Positions 35,036-46,508 of a stretch of DNA of 64,000 bases are shown here, piece by piece; position 1 is the first letter of the stretch, and every line of letters starts with the position of its first letter. A program made the position numbers and the translations under genes. The DNA is from Eudorina sp. 2006-703-Eu-15 (taxonomy: Eukaryota; Chlorophyta; Chlorophyceae; Chlamydomonadales; Volvocaceae): assembly GCA_003117195.1 (NCBI GenBank), contig BDSI01000018.1, positions 100,230 through 164,229 of the forward strand, in the 5' to 3' direction. The notes beneath the pieces were generated by a model. The model worked only from the letters and a program-made list of their open reading frames with translations. It did no database searches and was not told where the DNA came from.

Positions 35036-35599
35036 CGTTGGGCCGCGGCCGCCACCCGCGCCTCCGAAGCCGCCGATCGCGGGGAAGCCCGGACCGGTGC
35101 CCAGGCTGGGGGTCACGGGGGCTGTGGGGCCGATGGCAGGAGGGAGACGCGGCGAGGCGGCACCGCGGTCATAAGGCTCTTGTCGTACGGTATCAACTGC
35201 AAACGCTTGTGCGATTCCGACACCACCAACAACAACCCACACACCAGCAGACACGCTACGAGTCCGCTCGTATGATACTGCACAATAGCACCGCGCAGCG
35301 CCGCCGCCGGTTCCGTGCCTTTGGCGACCGATCCATGGGTCCAACAAGCTACGCCGTACCGCCGTGCCGCCATTCAAGAGCTCGCACAGATAGCTGCGGC
35401 CGGCGTCACCATCGATACCTTCCTTATTGGGTCGTTGCCCGTCTCGTCCCAACCTGCCGTACCCCTCACCGGGTGTGGGGATGGGTGGGATGGGCGACCC
35501 GGCGCTGCCCACGGGTGAGGGCCCGGGGGCGGGACCCGCGGGGCCGGGGCTGGCGGCGGCGGGTGGCGGTGGTGTGCTGCGGCCGGTACGACCCTGCAT
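29487..35599 (-). CDS. LEA-3-like repeat protein with one repeat per exon, two membrane helices
   Basis: Predicted 515-residue protein from 14 phase-consistent minus-strand exons: 35470-35599, 34972-35121, 34548-34685, 34087-34166, 33665-33730, 33293-33358, 33042-33107, 32834-32899, 32403-32468, 31496-31606, 31140-31193, 30863-30928, 30399-30540, 29487-29833. Order: a Pro/Ala-rich start (MQGRTGRSTPPPP), a Gly-rich exon, a membrane helix (VLYTLLGLVALWLGW), then ten exons carrying the amphipathic motif KDVKYGAEDTAKDAKHAVK, a final divergent helical exon (KAARGAEELVEDAEHAAK), and a C-terminal membrane helix (VAIYTSAGIGLAAAVVGGAW). Six of the repeat exons are exactly 66 nt, phase 0-0, encoding two 11-mers each; the pattern TAKDAKHAAED resembles the group-3 LEA (LEA_4) 11-mer. 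LEA proteins protect membranes and proteins during drying or cold; membrane anchoring is inferred from the two hydrophobic helices. The last exon may instead splice at a GTGGGT just after NLNLRT. Confidence 0.78.
31008..31076. repeat. Tandem 20-bp repeat in a LEA-like intron
   Basis: About four imperfect copies of CACGTGCTCGTCCAATCCCC. Every copy carries a CACGTG, CAGGTG or CATGTG core. Confidence 0.75.
31402..31495 (-). repeat. GACCTGACACCT minisatellite after a LEA-like exon
   Basis: On the plus strand, tandem GTCAGGTCAGGT and GTCGGGTCAGGT units occupy 31402-31487. Read on the gene strand the array starts within about ten bases of the 5' splice site of exon 31496-31606. Confidence 0.85.
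32505..32543. repeat. (GGGCAGCCC)n palindromic minisatellite
   Basis: Four tandem 9-base GGGCAGCCC units, each nearly self-complementary, lie in the intron just upstream (gene sense) of exon 32403-32468. Confidence 0.8.
34259..34274. repeat. 16-bp perfect palindrome, best copy of the GACCCNNGGGTC family
   Basis: CTGACCCATGGGTCAG reads the same on both strands. Exact GACCCNNGGGTC copies were also read at 5399, 8836, 20102, 21496, 23755, 24424, 30088, 30104, 47321 and 56849 (start positions). See the finding on this family. Confidence 0.9.
34505..34547 (-). repeat. (GGGGTGG)n array at a LEA-like 5' splice site
   Basis: On the minus strand the intron after exon 34548-34685 starts GTGGGG and continues as GGGGTGG/GGGTGG units. 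Confidence 0.8.
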
Positions 35600-38500
35600 C
35601 GCATCGCAGGTGGACGGAGGGAGGGAGCGGACGTGAAAAGGACGGAGGGAGGGAGGGAGCGGCCGCAACACTTGGGCATGCGGCCGCTCGGTTGGTCGGG
35701 AGCGGGCGTTTGAAGACTTGACATGAGCGAGCATCCAAGCCCAAAGGGCGGCCTCCAAGGCAACGTCACATTGCGGCAGGCGGGCCTCTCTCATCCCTAG
35801 TCTTCGGGGAGTGGGGTGGCGGATTGGGGGTCCAACTCTTCACTTCCACCGACGTCCCCGTCGGCGCTACATGTACGGATGTACGGATGTCCCGTGGGGC
35901 TGCCGGCGACCTCTCCTCAACCCATCGATCTCACCGATGGAGATGGACTGTACGGCGGCTCAATCGTGGCTCGGATGGTCCCCGGCAGGCGACCTGAGGG
36001 CGAGGCATCCGGGCAGCGCAGCAGTCACGTCCGGTGCCGCGACGGGCAAAGAACAGGGCACACGGCGGCGCCCGTGTAATGCCAACATTTCTTTTTGTAA
36101 AATCGATATACATCTTTAAGCTATCGTCAGGTCAAGCTTGCTGCTACTCAGCACACTGCACACAGCACACAGCACGCGGCACACGGCACCCCGGGGATTG
36201 CTCACCGCTGCGCCGCAGCGGAAGGGCGACACGCGGGCTCGGACGCGGACTCGGACGACCGCCGCGGAGCGTCGCCGCGGCCCCCGGCCGCATTAACTGG
36301 GGCGCCATGACTGCTGCCGCCATCCCTCGAAATATGTACTTAAGACTGCGCTGGGCTTGGAAGGCTGGTGTTGCAGAATGTTCCTAAGTGGGCGCCTGCA
36401 TGCGGGTGACAGCAGCAAAGCCGTCGGCGCAGAAAACCCATATCGTGGATGTCTGCCCTGCTCGGGTTTGACATGGTAAGCGCACGCTCGAGTTGGTGCG
36501 GCGGGTGCAGCCCGCGCCTCGACAACGAAGACTCGGCGAGCGTCTGCCGCCCTCGGCGCTTGCTTGCAGGCTGCCGAGGCCGTTAAATGCGCTGCCAGGG
36601 CCCAGATGGGCCAGGGCGGGGTCCGCCGCACGCACTCATTCTCAACCGGAATGCGGAATTAAACGAAGACGTGCACCCTTGGGGCTTGACGACGAGCGCG
36701 CGGTGGCTGATGCAACGGCGCGGATGCAAGGGCGGGGAGTGCGGCCCCGAGACTACTCGGGTTTAGGCGTTGCGGAGCGGCCCTCGCAGCCGCGAGCTGC
36801 TGCCCCTCTCACGCAGGCCAGCACCAGCGGACACAAAGCGGGGCTACCCGAGGGGCGATATGCGAGGGCGCTCACCTAGCCTGGTCGGATGGATGGCTCC
36901 GGCCGACTGGCCGACCCGGGTCCAACGAGCTTCCGGAAGTAGGGAGTGAGCGCAGGCCGGGAAAGGCAGGCGATCCAAGCCACGGGTTAGGGTAATAGTG
37001 TAATAAATCTAAGGCTGCTACCTTAAATTAGCACTGCGAGTCAGGGAGCGATAAATGCTTCGAGGGCGCATCGGTCCGGGCCCTCGTCCTCCGCTCGTCC
37101 CATCCGGCCCATGATGAGCAGATGAGGTCATGCTGTGGGTCGACCCACGCTGCGCCGCGTCTCGGACGCACGTCCCCTCTGATACCGTGACCCACACCGT
37201 CTCTCAATCGCTGCTGCCGTCTCTATCTTGGTGATACATTCCAGTGGGACCTGCGTTGGCGACGACATTGCAACGAGTCGAGGGATGCAAGACCGCGCGA
37301 CGGAACGAACGTCCCATGGGTCGGCGCATCGCGATCTGAAGATCACATGCGGGCTTTACGGAAACATATGTTATGTCTTTATTTGTCCTAGCTAGAATGC
37401 AGAGGTGCGATCTTGAACAATTCAGGTTAAGAGGTGCGGCATGGCCGTCGCGGTTTTGCGCATGCATGCATGTATGCAGCATTGCTGTGATCAGCTGTGA
37501 TGCGGGCGGGGCGAGGCAGGCAGGCCACCATCATGGACCCAGCCACTACCGTCGCGCCGCAGATAGGATCTGCCTGCACCTCACAAGCCTCCTCGAGCGT
37601 GTGTCCGATTGGGCGCTGAGGGTAGCTTCGGAGTTACGTACGTACCTGGCCTTGCGGCAGCGGACGCGCCGGGCATATCGTACGCACCTGCCGGCGGGTG
37701 AGGACGAAAGTAAGACCCGGCTAGTGTATGCGTTCCCACATGCCTCTGGCTGTCAGCGGCCCCCGGGACGGACCTGGGGGAGATTCCCTGGGTGCGTAAC
37801 ACGCAACGTAACGCCCGAGGCGCCACCCCTAGCTGTCTTGTCAGAGGACGTGGGGACGACCCGGTCGGGTCGGATCGGGTTGCCATCCCCTACCTTTGTC
37901 CAGGAGATCGGCTTGCTGTGGTCCAGCGCTGGCACCTTGGGGCGGGGTGCCCAAGTTTCTATTCAAGCCGTACGCTCATCTATCACCATTCGCGAAGGTC
38001 CGTCGTACAGATGAAGCCGCCAGCTCCATGAGGTTTTTGCTGTCAAATCAGCCAACTGAGGACAGGCTTCCGTCTGCTGCCGAGGCACGCACACGCACCC
38101 CATTTCGCACTTCCGCGCTGGGCCCAGCTCTGGTTGGACAGCGCCAGAAGGGGTCTTGTGGCGGTTGCTTGTTTAACCGTTCGACGGAGCAGTTTATGGC
38201 CTTCTTTGTGGCGAATGGAAGACGGCGAGCCCCCAACGGATGGAAGACATTGGGTAACTGTATGTCTGGAACGTCGGAACTTGCCACCAGTTCATTAACA
38301 AAAACGACCCTTTGGGTACCGTTACCCTCGGGCTGGACCTGCACGTGATAGGCATAACGAAACGGATGGGCGCGGCCACTACTTATTTACGCTCCTTCTC
38401 ACGAATGTGACTCTTACAATCAGATAGATGGACCCTGCATTATAACTGACAGATGGGACACGTACGTCAGCATCAAGGGAATGTGGGTGTGGCGTGTGCG

Positions 38501-41115
38501 TGGTGGTGTGCAGGTAGGGCTAAGAACCTCTCAGATATATACTGCAGCATTGGTGGGGCCTGCTGGGGCTTGCCCTGGTATACACCGTTGATCCATTTGG
38601 GGTCCGCTGCAACGTTCATTCATTCAGTATTACCTTCGCATTTTATCTCCAAGTGCGCGGGGGAGAGAGCAGGTTGTTTACACAACGTATGTATTCCTGG
38701 CGACGCTTGGCCGTGAGGGTTAGCATTGGAGCTGTACTGCAGAAATCGTCCAAAACGCCTAGTGGTGAACCCACAGCGGTGTATTTCAGCACCGCCCCCT
38801 GGGGTTAGGGGTTAGGGGTTCCGCACTGCATCGATCACCGCTTGGGGAGGACACTCAGCGCCCTCGCTACCCGATCCACTTCGGGTCCGGCAACCCATCC
38901 AGGGTCCCACATGCTGGCCCTCATCCACATCAATATCACCCCCCGACCCTTGACCTCTACCTACCCGCACCGCCGCACCTCCACCCCGCCGCTGCGTCGT
39001 CCCCGGTCTGGCCTCGTGTGGAAGTCCTCTTGTCGGTTTCGCTGTCCTGTGTGTGCGAGTGCGGGTGCGGGTGCGGCGGCGCCGCTTGGCTCCGGGCCGG
39101 TGTGTGTGTGGCTACGTGTGCCCAGCAGGTTGCGGTCCCGGTGAGGCCACGGTGCGGCCCCCTGGGAACGGTTCGCCTCCCATGCTCCTCAACTCCTGCA
39201 TGCACGCCCGCCCCTCTCCCCACCGGCCGGCCGTCCAGCCCTGGCCTACCAGTGTCGCGGTGCCCCCCATGCATGGGGTGCGTCGCTCTGGCCGGGCACG
39301 GCGGGAAACCAATCCCACCAATTTGGTCCGCCACCCGGTCGCGCAAACCCTCGACGCCGTCGAGGCTCATCCCGCGGATGCCCGGGCCCCGGGCCGACAC
39401 TAGGATGCGACCACGCCACTGGAACCCTACCCTGGCACTGGCAATCTGATGAATGCACCCCTGCCGGCTCCCGAGCCCGAGCCCGACCCGACCCCTGGGG
39501 CCAGCTGAGGTGCGGACGCCAGATGCGGCCCCTGAACTCCGACCTAACTCAGGTACCCAGCCGCCCTGAGGACCCGATCCAGGCCCTGGTATCCAATGTG
39601 GCCCCGGACACCAGATGCGGCCTTTAGAGGCGGAGGGTGGAGGGTGGAGGGTGGAGGGTCAAATAAAGCGGGCGTGCAAGGGGCAAGAGATGGGTGGCGG
39701 TACGACAAGTACGACATGTACGGCAGACTGCACTGCTCGGCTGTCTTATCCCACCCAAGGGCCGTGTCTGGTGCCAGGGCTGGGTTTGGTCCCAGGTATA
39801 AGGTCGGGTGTCAGGGGTCGGGTCAGGTTCCAGGGGCCGGGCCGAATCGATCAGTCCGGGTCTGGTCCCAGGTAGGTGGGGTAGCAGGGGTCAGATCGGG
39901 CCAAGGGGTCAAGGTGGGGTCCTGAGGGTCGACGCCGGCCTCAGGGGTCCAACGGGCTGTGTCCAGGTGGGTGGGATTGGGTCCTAGGCTTTGAACAGGT
40001 CTCGTATTTGGCGCCTGGGCTGAGTCCATTTCCCGGGCCCGGGTCAGGCCGTAGATTACACCGGCTGAGTCTGGTTCCAGGGGCCTGGCGGGGTCCAAAG
40101 GGGCCGTGCCGGGTCCCGTGGACGGATCCGGTCCGTTTACAGGGATTGCGTGCATCCCGAAGGGCTAACATCTGCACTTTCTATGGCACGCATCATCGTC
40201 AATCAGACTTGCCGCATTTTGCGCATTTTGATATGTACCAAGAAGACTTCGATTGTGTTTCGTATGAATATACGGCACCTGCTTGTTCGCTCCCTGCCCC
40301 CGATTCGTTGTGTTTTGTGTTGCACAGGGGACGGTAGCTAGACCCTGCTATACCCCACGCACCCCGCGGTCCGCGCCACATCTTACTCCATCTTATTACG
40401 AAATGCTAACTTCGGGGGGGAAATTCGCACTCGCGCGAGCAACGCGCCGTTCATGTTGCAGCGTAACGTTGCTAAGTTACAACGCGTTGTCAGCGAAAGC
40501 TTTCGTGTAGTTTTCGTCACTATGTACCGCCATCTGCATTGTTGCCGTTCAAACTGAAGTTTGCAATCGCGTAAGGAACTGGGAAGCAGGAGCTGTATGC
40601 AACACGAAGCTCCGTTCATTCGTTACGGTTCGTTCGTTACGGTTCGTTCCAATGACGTGCCTGGATCTGACCAACTGCCAAATCCATTTCCCAAGGTTGC
40701 CATCGTGAACAATACACAGAACTTATGGCAACATTTTCTTCGCTATATAAAACACACGCAGGTATCCATTTTTCATAACACAAAGACAATCTAGCTGCTC
40801 GGTTCGTAACGACCAATTTGTTGCAATTAACGCTGCTTTTCTTCACAACCTCTCATAGTGGTTTAGTGACAGAACCATGGCACACGGTTGCCTGTCCCTA
40901 TGCGGTCTGCGTTGTAATGTGAGTCGTTTGATTTGGGGAGCGTTGAGTCCCCGTGATTGAGGGACTTCCCCGTGTGCGCATCTGAACAAGGCTAGAGATT
41001 TCAATCACGATCCATCGCGCTGTAGGCTTACAACGCGTCAGGACTACCTGTGGCCGCGTCGTGTCGCCAAGGTGCGCAGTCGGCATGACTTTACAGAGCC
41101 AAATCGTTATCTATT
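35600..41115. other. Gene-poor region
   Basis: No family recognised on either strand. Content: the promoter region of the LEA-like gene (35600 onward); a weak LRR-family-like segment near 36670-36780 (AVADATARMQGRGVRPRDY); a plus-strand open frame 37373-38014 with no recognisable domain; dispersed-repeat copy 2 at 38552-38626; three GGGGTTA units at about 38800-38820; tandem GGAGGGT units at 39636-39660; GGTCCCAGG-rich degenerate sequence 39770-40130; and a low-GC tract 40180-41115. Confidence 0.4.
38552..38626 (+). repeat. Dispersed repeat, copy 2
   Basis: Plus-strand copy, nearly identical to copy 1. The common reading frame gives GLLGLALVYTVDPFGVRCNV followed by HSFS. Confidence 0.8.
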
Positions 41116-42911
41116 ATGTCAGGTCTCGTAATTATGCTCTTTTCCTTGTCGCGCCGCTGTGCAGGTCGCTCTGGCCGTTTGGCAGTTGTAGCTGCGACGT
41201 CAGCTCCAATGTTTCGACGTGCGGACCCTCCAGTTCCAGACAATCATGTCGAAAGGGACTATAATGAAGATGGAGCCGCGCAATACCAGTACTATCCGTC
41301 ATCGGTGATGACGCGGACGTCTGCGTCACAAGTCAGCGCCAGTCGGCCGTTTGTACTCGGCGCGCCGCCGGGCTCGCTGGGAGGTTCGCACACACAACCC
41401 GCGAATTCCGGTCTTGCAGCTTATGGCTGGTGCGTCGTGACGTTTTCCGAGGGTCAGACATTTGAACTTCGACGTTCACCTCGGCCGACTTCCTATGATG
41501 TTGTTGAACTGCATGACGTCACACAAGCCCGTGTGGCGTAAGGCGTCTTAATTTCAGGAGTTCTGTACTACTCCGTCCCAAGCGAGATTACTCGTTGAAG
41601 TGGGGTCGTTGCACAGCGGTTTCCCCCAGGTCACAGGTCACAGATGATACGTTGCGCCATGCCTCGCCAAAGGTGTTGTCTGCTAGTAATAACAGTAAAA
41701 CAATTGCACAGCGCAAAGTCACCTAGTGCTTACTTTTCCTCCATTTCCCCTCCCCTGCGTTCGGCCCCCTTTTGCGAACAGCTACCGGCTTTTCGGTCCA
41801 GCCCGCATCAGCAAGCGCGGAGACTGCCTGGTGGCCCGCCTGCTACCTGGGGCCCGACTGGAGCTGCTCAGCGGCGGCGCAGGCACCACCGGTGGCGTCG
41901 GCGTCGGCACCGCCACCACAGTGGCGGAGACCGACGGCGGCGGCGCCACAGCGGCAGTACGCCGGACCCGCACCCTGACACTAGCGGAGGCAGCCGCCGG
42001 CCTGTCGGCGGAGGCCGATGGGTGGGACGTGCGGTGCGCCTGCGGCGGCCTCAGCAGCGTGGATGGGGATGGCGGCAGCGAGGAGGTGGATGGGGACACC
42101 AGCGGCGGCGGCACCAGCGACGACGACGCTTTGACGGAGTGTGTGCTGGTGGCGGCGTATGTGGAGCTGGGGGGCAGTGCGTCCAGCGTGGACATGGTGG
42201 GTTTGCTTTGTTTTGGGGGTACATGCCCGGCGGGTCGTTGAACGGTGGTGGGAGGCCCGTACACACCCAAACACACACCGTACATCCGGGCCTGGGCGGT
42301 TATGGGTGGGCTTGTCATTAAACACACTACTTCCGGGCGATGGGCAAGTAGTTGGGGCGCCGGTACGCAGCCCAATGGGATCAGGGGCCGTGGAGGGTCC
42401 AGGGAAGGTTGCGATGAGGCGGGGGACCCTCCTAGGCCCGGTAGCCCTTGGACTGTGACAACCGGAGAGTGCACAGTTGCGGTATGCGTTCGTGGAGAGC
42501 GCCGCGTCCGAGCGTCGTACATACTCTGCGGTCGGCGGCATGCCCCGGGGAGGTTATGCTGCACATTGAGTTGAATTCGTTGGGAGGTTGACCAACAGCG
42601 AGGGATGCTGGCCCGTCTTGGGCCATCCTGCCGCTGACGCTGTCCTGGCCACTGCGCCTGCTTTGCCCATACAGGTCGACAACGCTCTGCAGCCAGCGGT
42701 GCACCACCACAACGGCCACACCTACCTCTCCGTACGGAACATGCCGCCCAGTGCCGTAATCACACTGAGTGCCGACGGGGACCTGAGCCACCCGGTCAAC
42801 GTCACACCGCCGGCGCCCGCCCCGACACTGAGCGCCGTGGAAGCGACAGTGGCGGCGCTGGCGGCCAGGTTGACCGAGGCCGCGGCGGCAGCGCTGGCGG
42901 CACGGTCGTAA
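41116..42911 (+). CDS. Unrecognised three-exon protein
   Basis: Exons 41116-41537, 41782-42196 and 42675-42911 (TAA) join in phase to give about 357 residues. Starts at 41116 (MSGLVIMLFSLSRRCAG, a possible signal or anchor segment) or at the ATG in MFRRADPPVPD near 41212. Features: a Tyr/Asp-rich stretch (ERDYNEDGAAQYQYY), FVLGAPPGSLGGS, WCVVTFSEGQTFELRRS, then YRLFGPARISKRGDCLVARL with a Gly/Thr/Asp-rich insert, and VHHHNGHTYLSVRNMPPSAV before an Ala-rich end. Donors (GTAAGG, GTGGGT) and acceptors (AACAG, ATACAG) are good and codon composition is GC-rich, so I think it is a real gene, but I do not recognise the family. It may have further upstream exons, or belong with the exons at 44073-45237. 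Confidence 0.55.
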
Positions 42912-44072
42912 AGCGCTGCCGCCGCGTCGTTGTTGTTGCTGCCGCACCGACGGAGGCGGAGGCGGCGTGCCGATTGAAACGGGTGAGAGTCGTTGGGGCT
43001 GGTTCGCCCGTTATCTGGGTGGATGCCGCGCGGCGGCTGCCCAGCGAGACCAGGTGGGGCTGGCGTTCGGCCGCCAGCGTCTTGTGTGCTGCCCTCCCGG
43101 GGGCTGGGCGCCACTCGGTCCTCCACTTGCTCGGCCATCGCATCGGAATCCGGATCCAGGTGGCGCTCCTCGTCCAACCCGTACAGCTCCGCGGATCGAC
43201 CCGGCGCCGACGCCCGCTCGGGGCGGGGCGGGGCGGCCTGGTCCAGGAACCTGGATGCCGGCCGGCGCCCTGTTGGGTCGGCTGGGGGTATGAGGCTGCA
43301 GGTGCACGTGTGTGTACCTCTTTTTGTGTGTGTGCGCGCTTCAGCGGAGGTTAGGGAGATCAGGGGTACTCGCCGCCGCAGGGACCCTGCCACAGCAGGT
43401 TTGATGGGGCACCGTGCTTGGTATGCTGGTCTTGTTTAGAGGGAGTGCCGTACAGGTCGTCCAGGCCCTATGTGTGGGGAATGGGTCGGCGAACAGTGCG
43501 TGGATTGCGGCCGTACAGAGCGGGTGGGGAGAGGGCAGCACGTGTCGAAGAACGCTGAGCGCCATGTTGCACATAGAAAGAGAGAGATGCACAGATAGAT
43601 GCGCACACAGGTCCACCACCGGACAGTGTCTCCCTCTCCCTTGCTTGGTTGGTTTCTCGTAGTGCAAGTCGTACAATGAGGGTTATTCATCAGCTGTGCA
43701 TACCCCAGGGCCGTTTGCCCTCTGTGTTTTTCCTTGTCGAGCTGACAGAGAGACGGTCACGTGCCGCGTGTACACTACTACTAGCAAAGCAACACTGCAA
43801 GCAAAGAAACAAGCAGGCGCACACTTGGAGGGAGTTGAGGGTGAGGACTGCTGCTGTCGTCACGGACGTGACTGCTTACCGTTGCCAGCCAAGCGTCATG
43901 TTGCCTTGACGCTTGTCTTGGTTCTGCATTCCCGTAACCGTGTGTCAGCAGCAGCAGGCCGTGAGCCTAGAGCGTTGCGCGTTGTGGAGCTCTGTTGAGC
44001 TCAACAGAGCCGTTGAAGGTGTAGCTCGCCAAGTTGGTCCCAACTGCTTTTGATACCTGGGGCGCTCCACCG
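42912..44072. other. Spacer between two unrecognised genes
   Basis: No exon could be supported. Open frames at 42967-43439 are high-GC and lack splice or family support. Confidence 0.3.
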
Positions 44073-44700
44073 ATGCCAGGTGGCCTGCAGGCCCAGGCTG
44101 TGGTGGTGCGTGTTGCCCTGAATGACTCGGTTGATTGGCCGTGTTGTGCGCGACGTCGGGTTTCTCCGGTGGCAGCGGGACGCGCCCCGAGCTGTACAGT
44201 TGCATGTTACATAGCTGGCGCTGAGTTGCTTGTCGTCGCGCCCGAAGGTGTTGTCGAAGTTGCAGCGGCCGGCATTCGTTTTCCAACAGGATCTGTACAG
44301 ATCAGGTAGGCGGTGTTACACTGCGCATCCGATTTCATTACGTACATTCTTTTGCGGCGGCGCAGTGAAGCGGAGGATGCGACTTGTGCGCGTTGTTAAA
44401 TTTTTGTTGAACCCACATCGCAGGTGGCTGCTGCGTAGCCCATGGTGCCGCAGCTGGCCGCCTCGCACGCGGCGAAATGGGATGTCGGTCGGCTGGGCTG
44501 CAGGCTCTGTGCGCCGTGCCGTTCACCTTCTTGTCAGCTCGCTGTTGCGAGTTGGAGATTTTCCAGAAACCTTCAATCTCCGAGAGAGGAATAAATGTGT
44601 ATTGAGGCTCACGGCTGGCCCATACGTGGCCGCAGCGGTCGCAGTCGTACAGGCATACACCTGTGTTTGTGCTTGTGTACGTGTATTAGAGAATTGAGCC

Positions 44701-44745
<45 letters not shown>

Positions 44746-45237
44746 CCCGCCCGCGGGGAGGGCCCCGGGTTGCTGAGTGGACGTGCGCACGGGAGCTTTG
44801 ACGGTTCCGTCGCAATCCCCCGCGGCTGTTTCAAGAGCATTTTGCATTGCGTACTGCTTGATTTTTTTGTTTAATTTTGTCTCCTCGCACGAGTGTACAT
44901 TTGCGGCGTATGTGCTTACCTTGCTTCATTGCAGATCCCCACTGTGCTCGGCAGATTCATCCGTACGGTGTTGCTGCAGCGGTGGTGGTCGTTGGGTGTC
45001 TTTGTTGCAGTGGACCGGCAGGTCCCGGTTGCCTGTGTTGCGATGATGTCGGAAGAGGGTGGGTGCCGCTGGGTGGGGCTGGATGGGGACACCGCGTTGC
45101 TGCCCTCGGTGTTGCCTGATGCGGGGTATGCCCACATGGGTGCCGAGGGGGGACAGGCAGCGGGAGGGAGCGGGGAGCGGGAGAGAGAGGAACAAGCCCC
45201 GCGGGAGGGGGTCCGCCGGTGCGCACCTCGCAAATAG
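44073..45237 (+). CDS. Unrecognised three-exon protein
   Basis: Exons 44073-44305 (donor AG/GTAGGC), 44424-44676 (acceptor ATCGCAG; donor TGT/GTACGT) and 44935-45237 (acceptor TTGCAG; stop TAG) join in phase to about 262 residues. Segments that look coding: VVVRVALNDSVDW, ELLVVAPEGVVEVAAAG, LRVGDFPETFNLRERNKCVL, VLGRFIRTVLLQRWWSLGVF, and GCRWVGLDGDTALLPSVLPD. No family recognised. The second intron contains the GT microsatellite. An alternative exon-2 end at 44652 would use a GC donor. Confidence 0.42.
44705..44744. repeat. (GT)n microsatellite, about 20 copies
   Basis: Uninterrupted GT dinucleotide run, lying in the predicted second intron of the 44073-45237 gene. Confidence 0.95.
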
Positions 45238-46508
45238 CCCGAGCGGAGATCCGGGGGTAGTGTCGTGTCACACGGTGCGCCATTGTTGCTCCGGTTACCT
45301 ACATACCTGGGGTGGCAGTGTAAGGTACATGCGCCAGCGCCTGCCCGCGTGGACTTGCTGCTGGCTGTGCCAGGAGGACCGGAGGAACTGGTGCGGTATC
45401 AGGAGATGCGCGCAACAGTGTGTTTGTCAGGACTAGAAGGATGATTGTGTCCTGGGCGTTGAAGGAAACGTCTACGTGTACGGTATCTGAGGCCCAACGT
45501 GTAATGATTGTTTCGATGGACGAACGCGTCCCGGCGTGGTCCCGGAGCCGGTTCGTCGGTTTGACGTACTGATGGTTGTACGGCAGGCAATTGTACGGTC
45601 GTTTGGGCTGCTATTTGTATGGCAATGCAAGCGAAGCTTTCTCTCCCAAGATCGACGCGTGAGCTCATTGCCTTGCGTACGAGACAGCCCCGAGTCATGT
45701 AACGTGACAGGATAGAGGGACCAGTCGCCCCCCCTGACCGGCACGGCGATGCCCTGGCATTCAGCACAGCTACTGTCAGCAATAATGGCGGTATGCCTCG
45801 CTTGCGCGGGCAGGACCCAATCCGATGGTAGGCTTACACGAGCCTTTGCTCCGTGACTCCTCAGCTAGGGCAGCGGACTGAGCGAGCAACCATGTGCCAG
45901 GACCAATGCCTTCGCCGTGCAGAACCCTTGGGGGCCTGACAGCGTGGACCGGCACAACCCCAACTGCCTGTCCTGATACCGTACGCCCTCGTCTGCGGAT
46001 CCGCCCTGCCACATCTCAACGCGCCGCCGCCTGTCACGGCGCAGCCGTACACTGCGACGGTGGCGGGAAAGACGTCCTTCCGCGACAATTGAGCGCCCCA
46101 CCAGGCCGCCTCCGGCAACCGTTCGGTCCACACTCGCAGCTGCATCGCCTTGCTTCATGGCGCTCAGGAAGCCCCGCCCGGGGAAACAATCCGGTCCTGT
46201 ATCCGCCCTGTGGGCAATCGCCGGCCCCCACCCAGCTCACGTACTCAGCTGGCTCGCTGCAGTGTCACGTGCTCCCCAGCGGGGTATCTCGAATACCGGC
46301 CCCGATCGCCGCCCTGACATACCGCCCCCAACCCCCACACAAGGCTGTCCAACCCCCCGTCACAACACACTCCGGTGTCCGAGCCCGGAGCCCCCCGACC
46401 ACCCTCAGAGGTGCGGCCGGGCCCGCGAACCCCCACCAGCCCTGCCGCTGCGGGTGCGGGTGCGGGTGCTGCGCCTAACCTCCTCCACCCCCCTCTCCAA
46501 CCCTCCCC
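45238..46508. other. Convergent intergenic region
   Basis: Lies between a plus-strand gene end and the stop of the LON-domain gene. A minus-strand TGTAA at about 45832 could be the LON gene's poly(A) signal, about 675 bases past its stop. No coding family seen. Confidence 0.4.

Noticed and set aside
37373..38014. Plus-strand 213-residue open frame as a gene
   Set aside because: Starts at an ATG but has no domain, no homology I can recall and irregular composition; left as an unassigned region.
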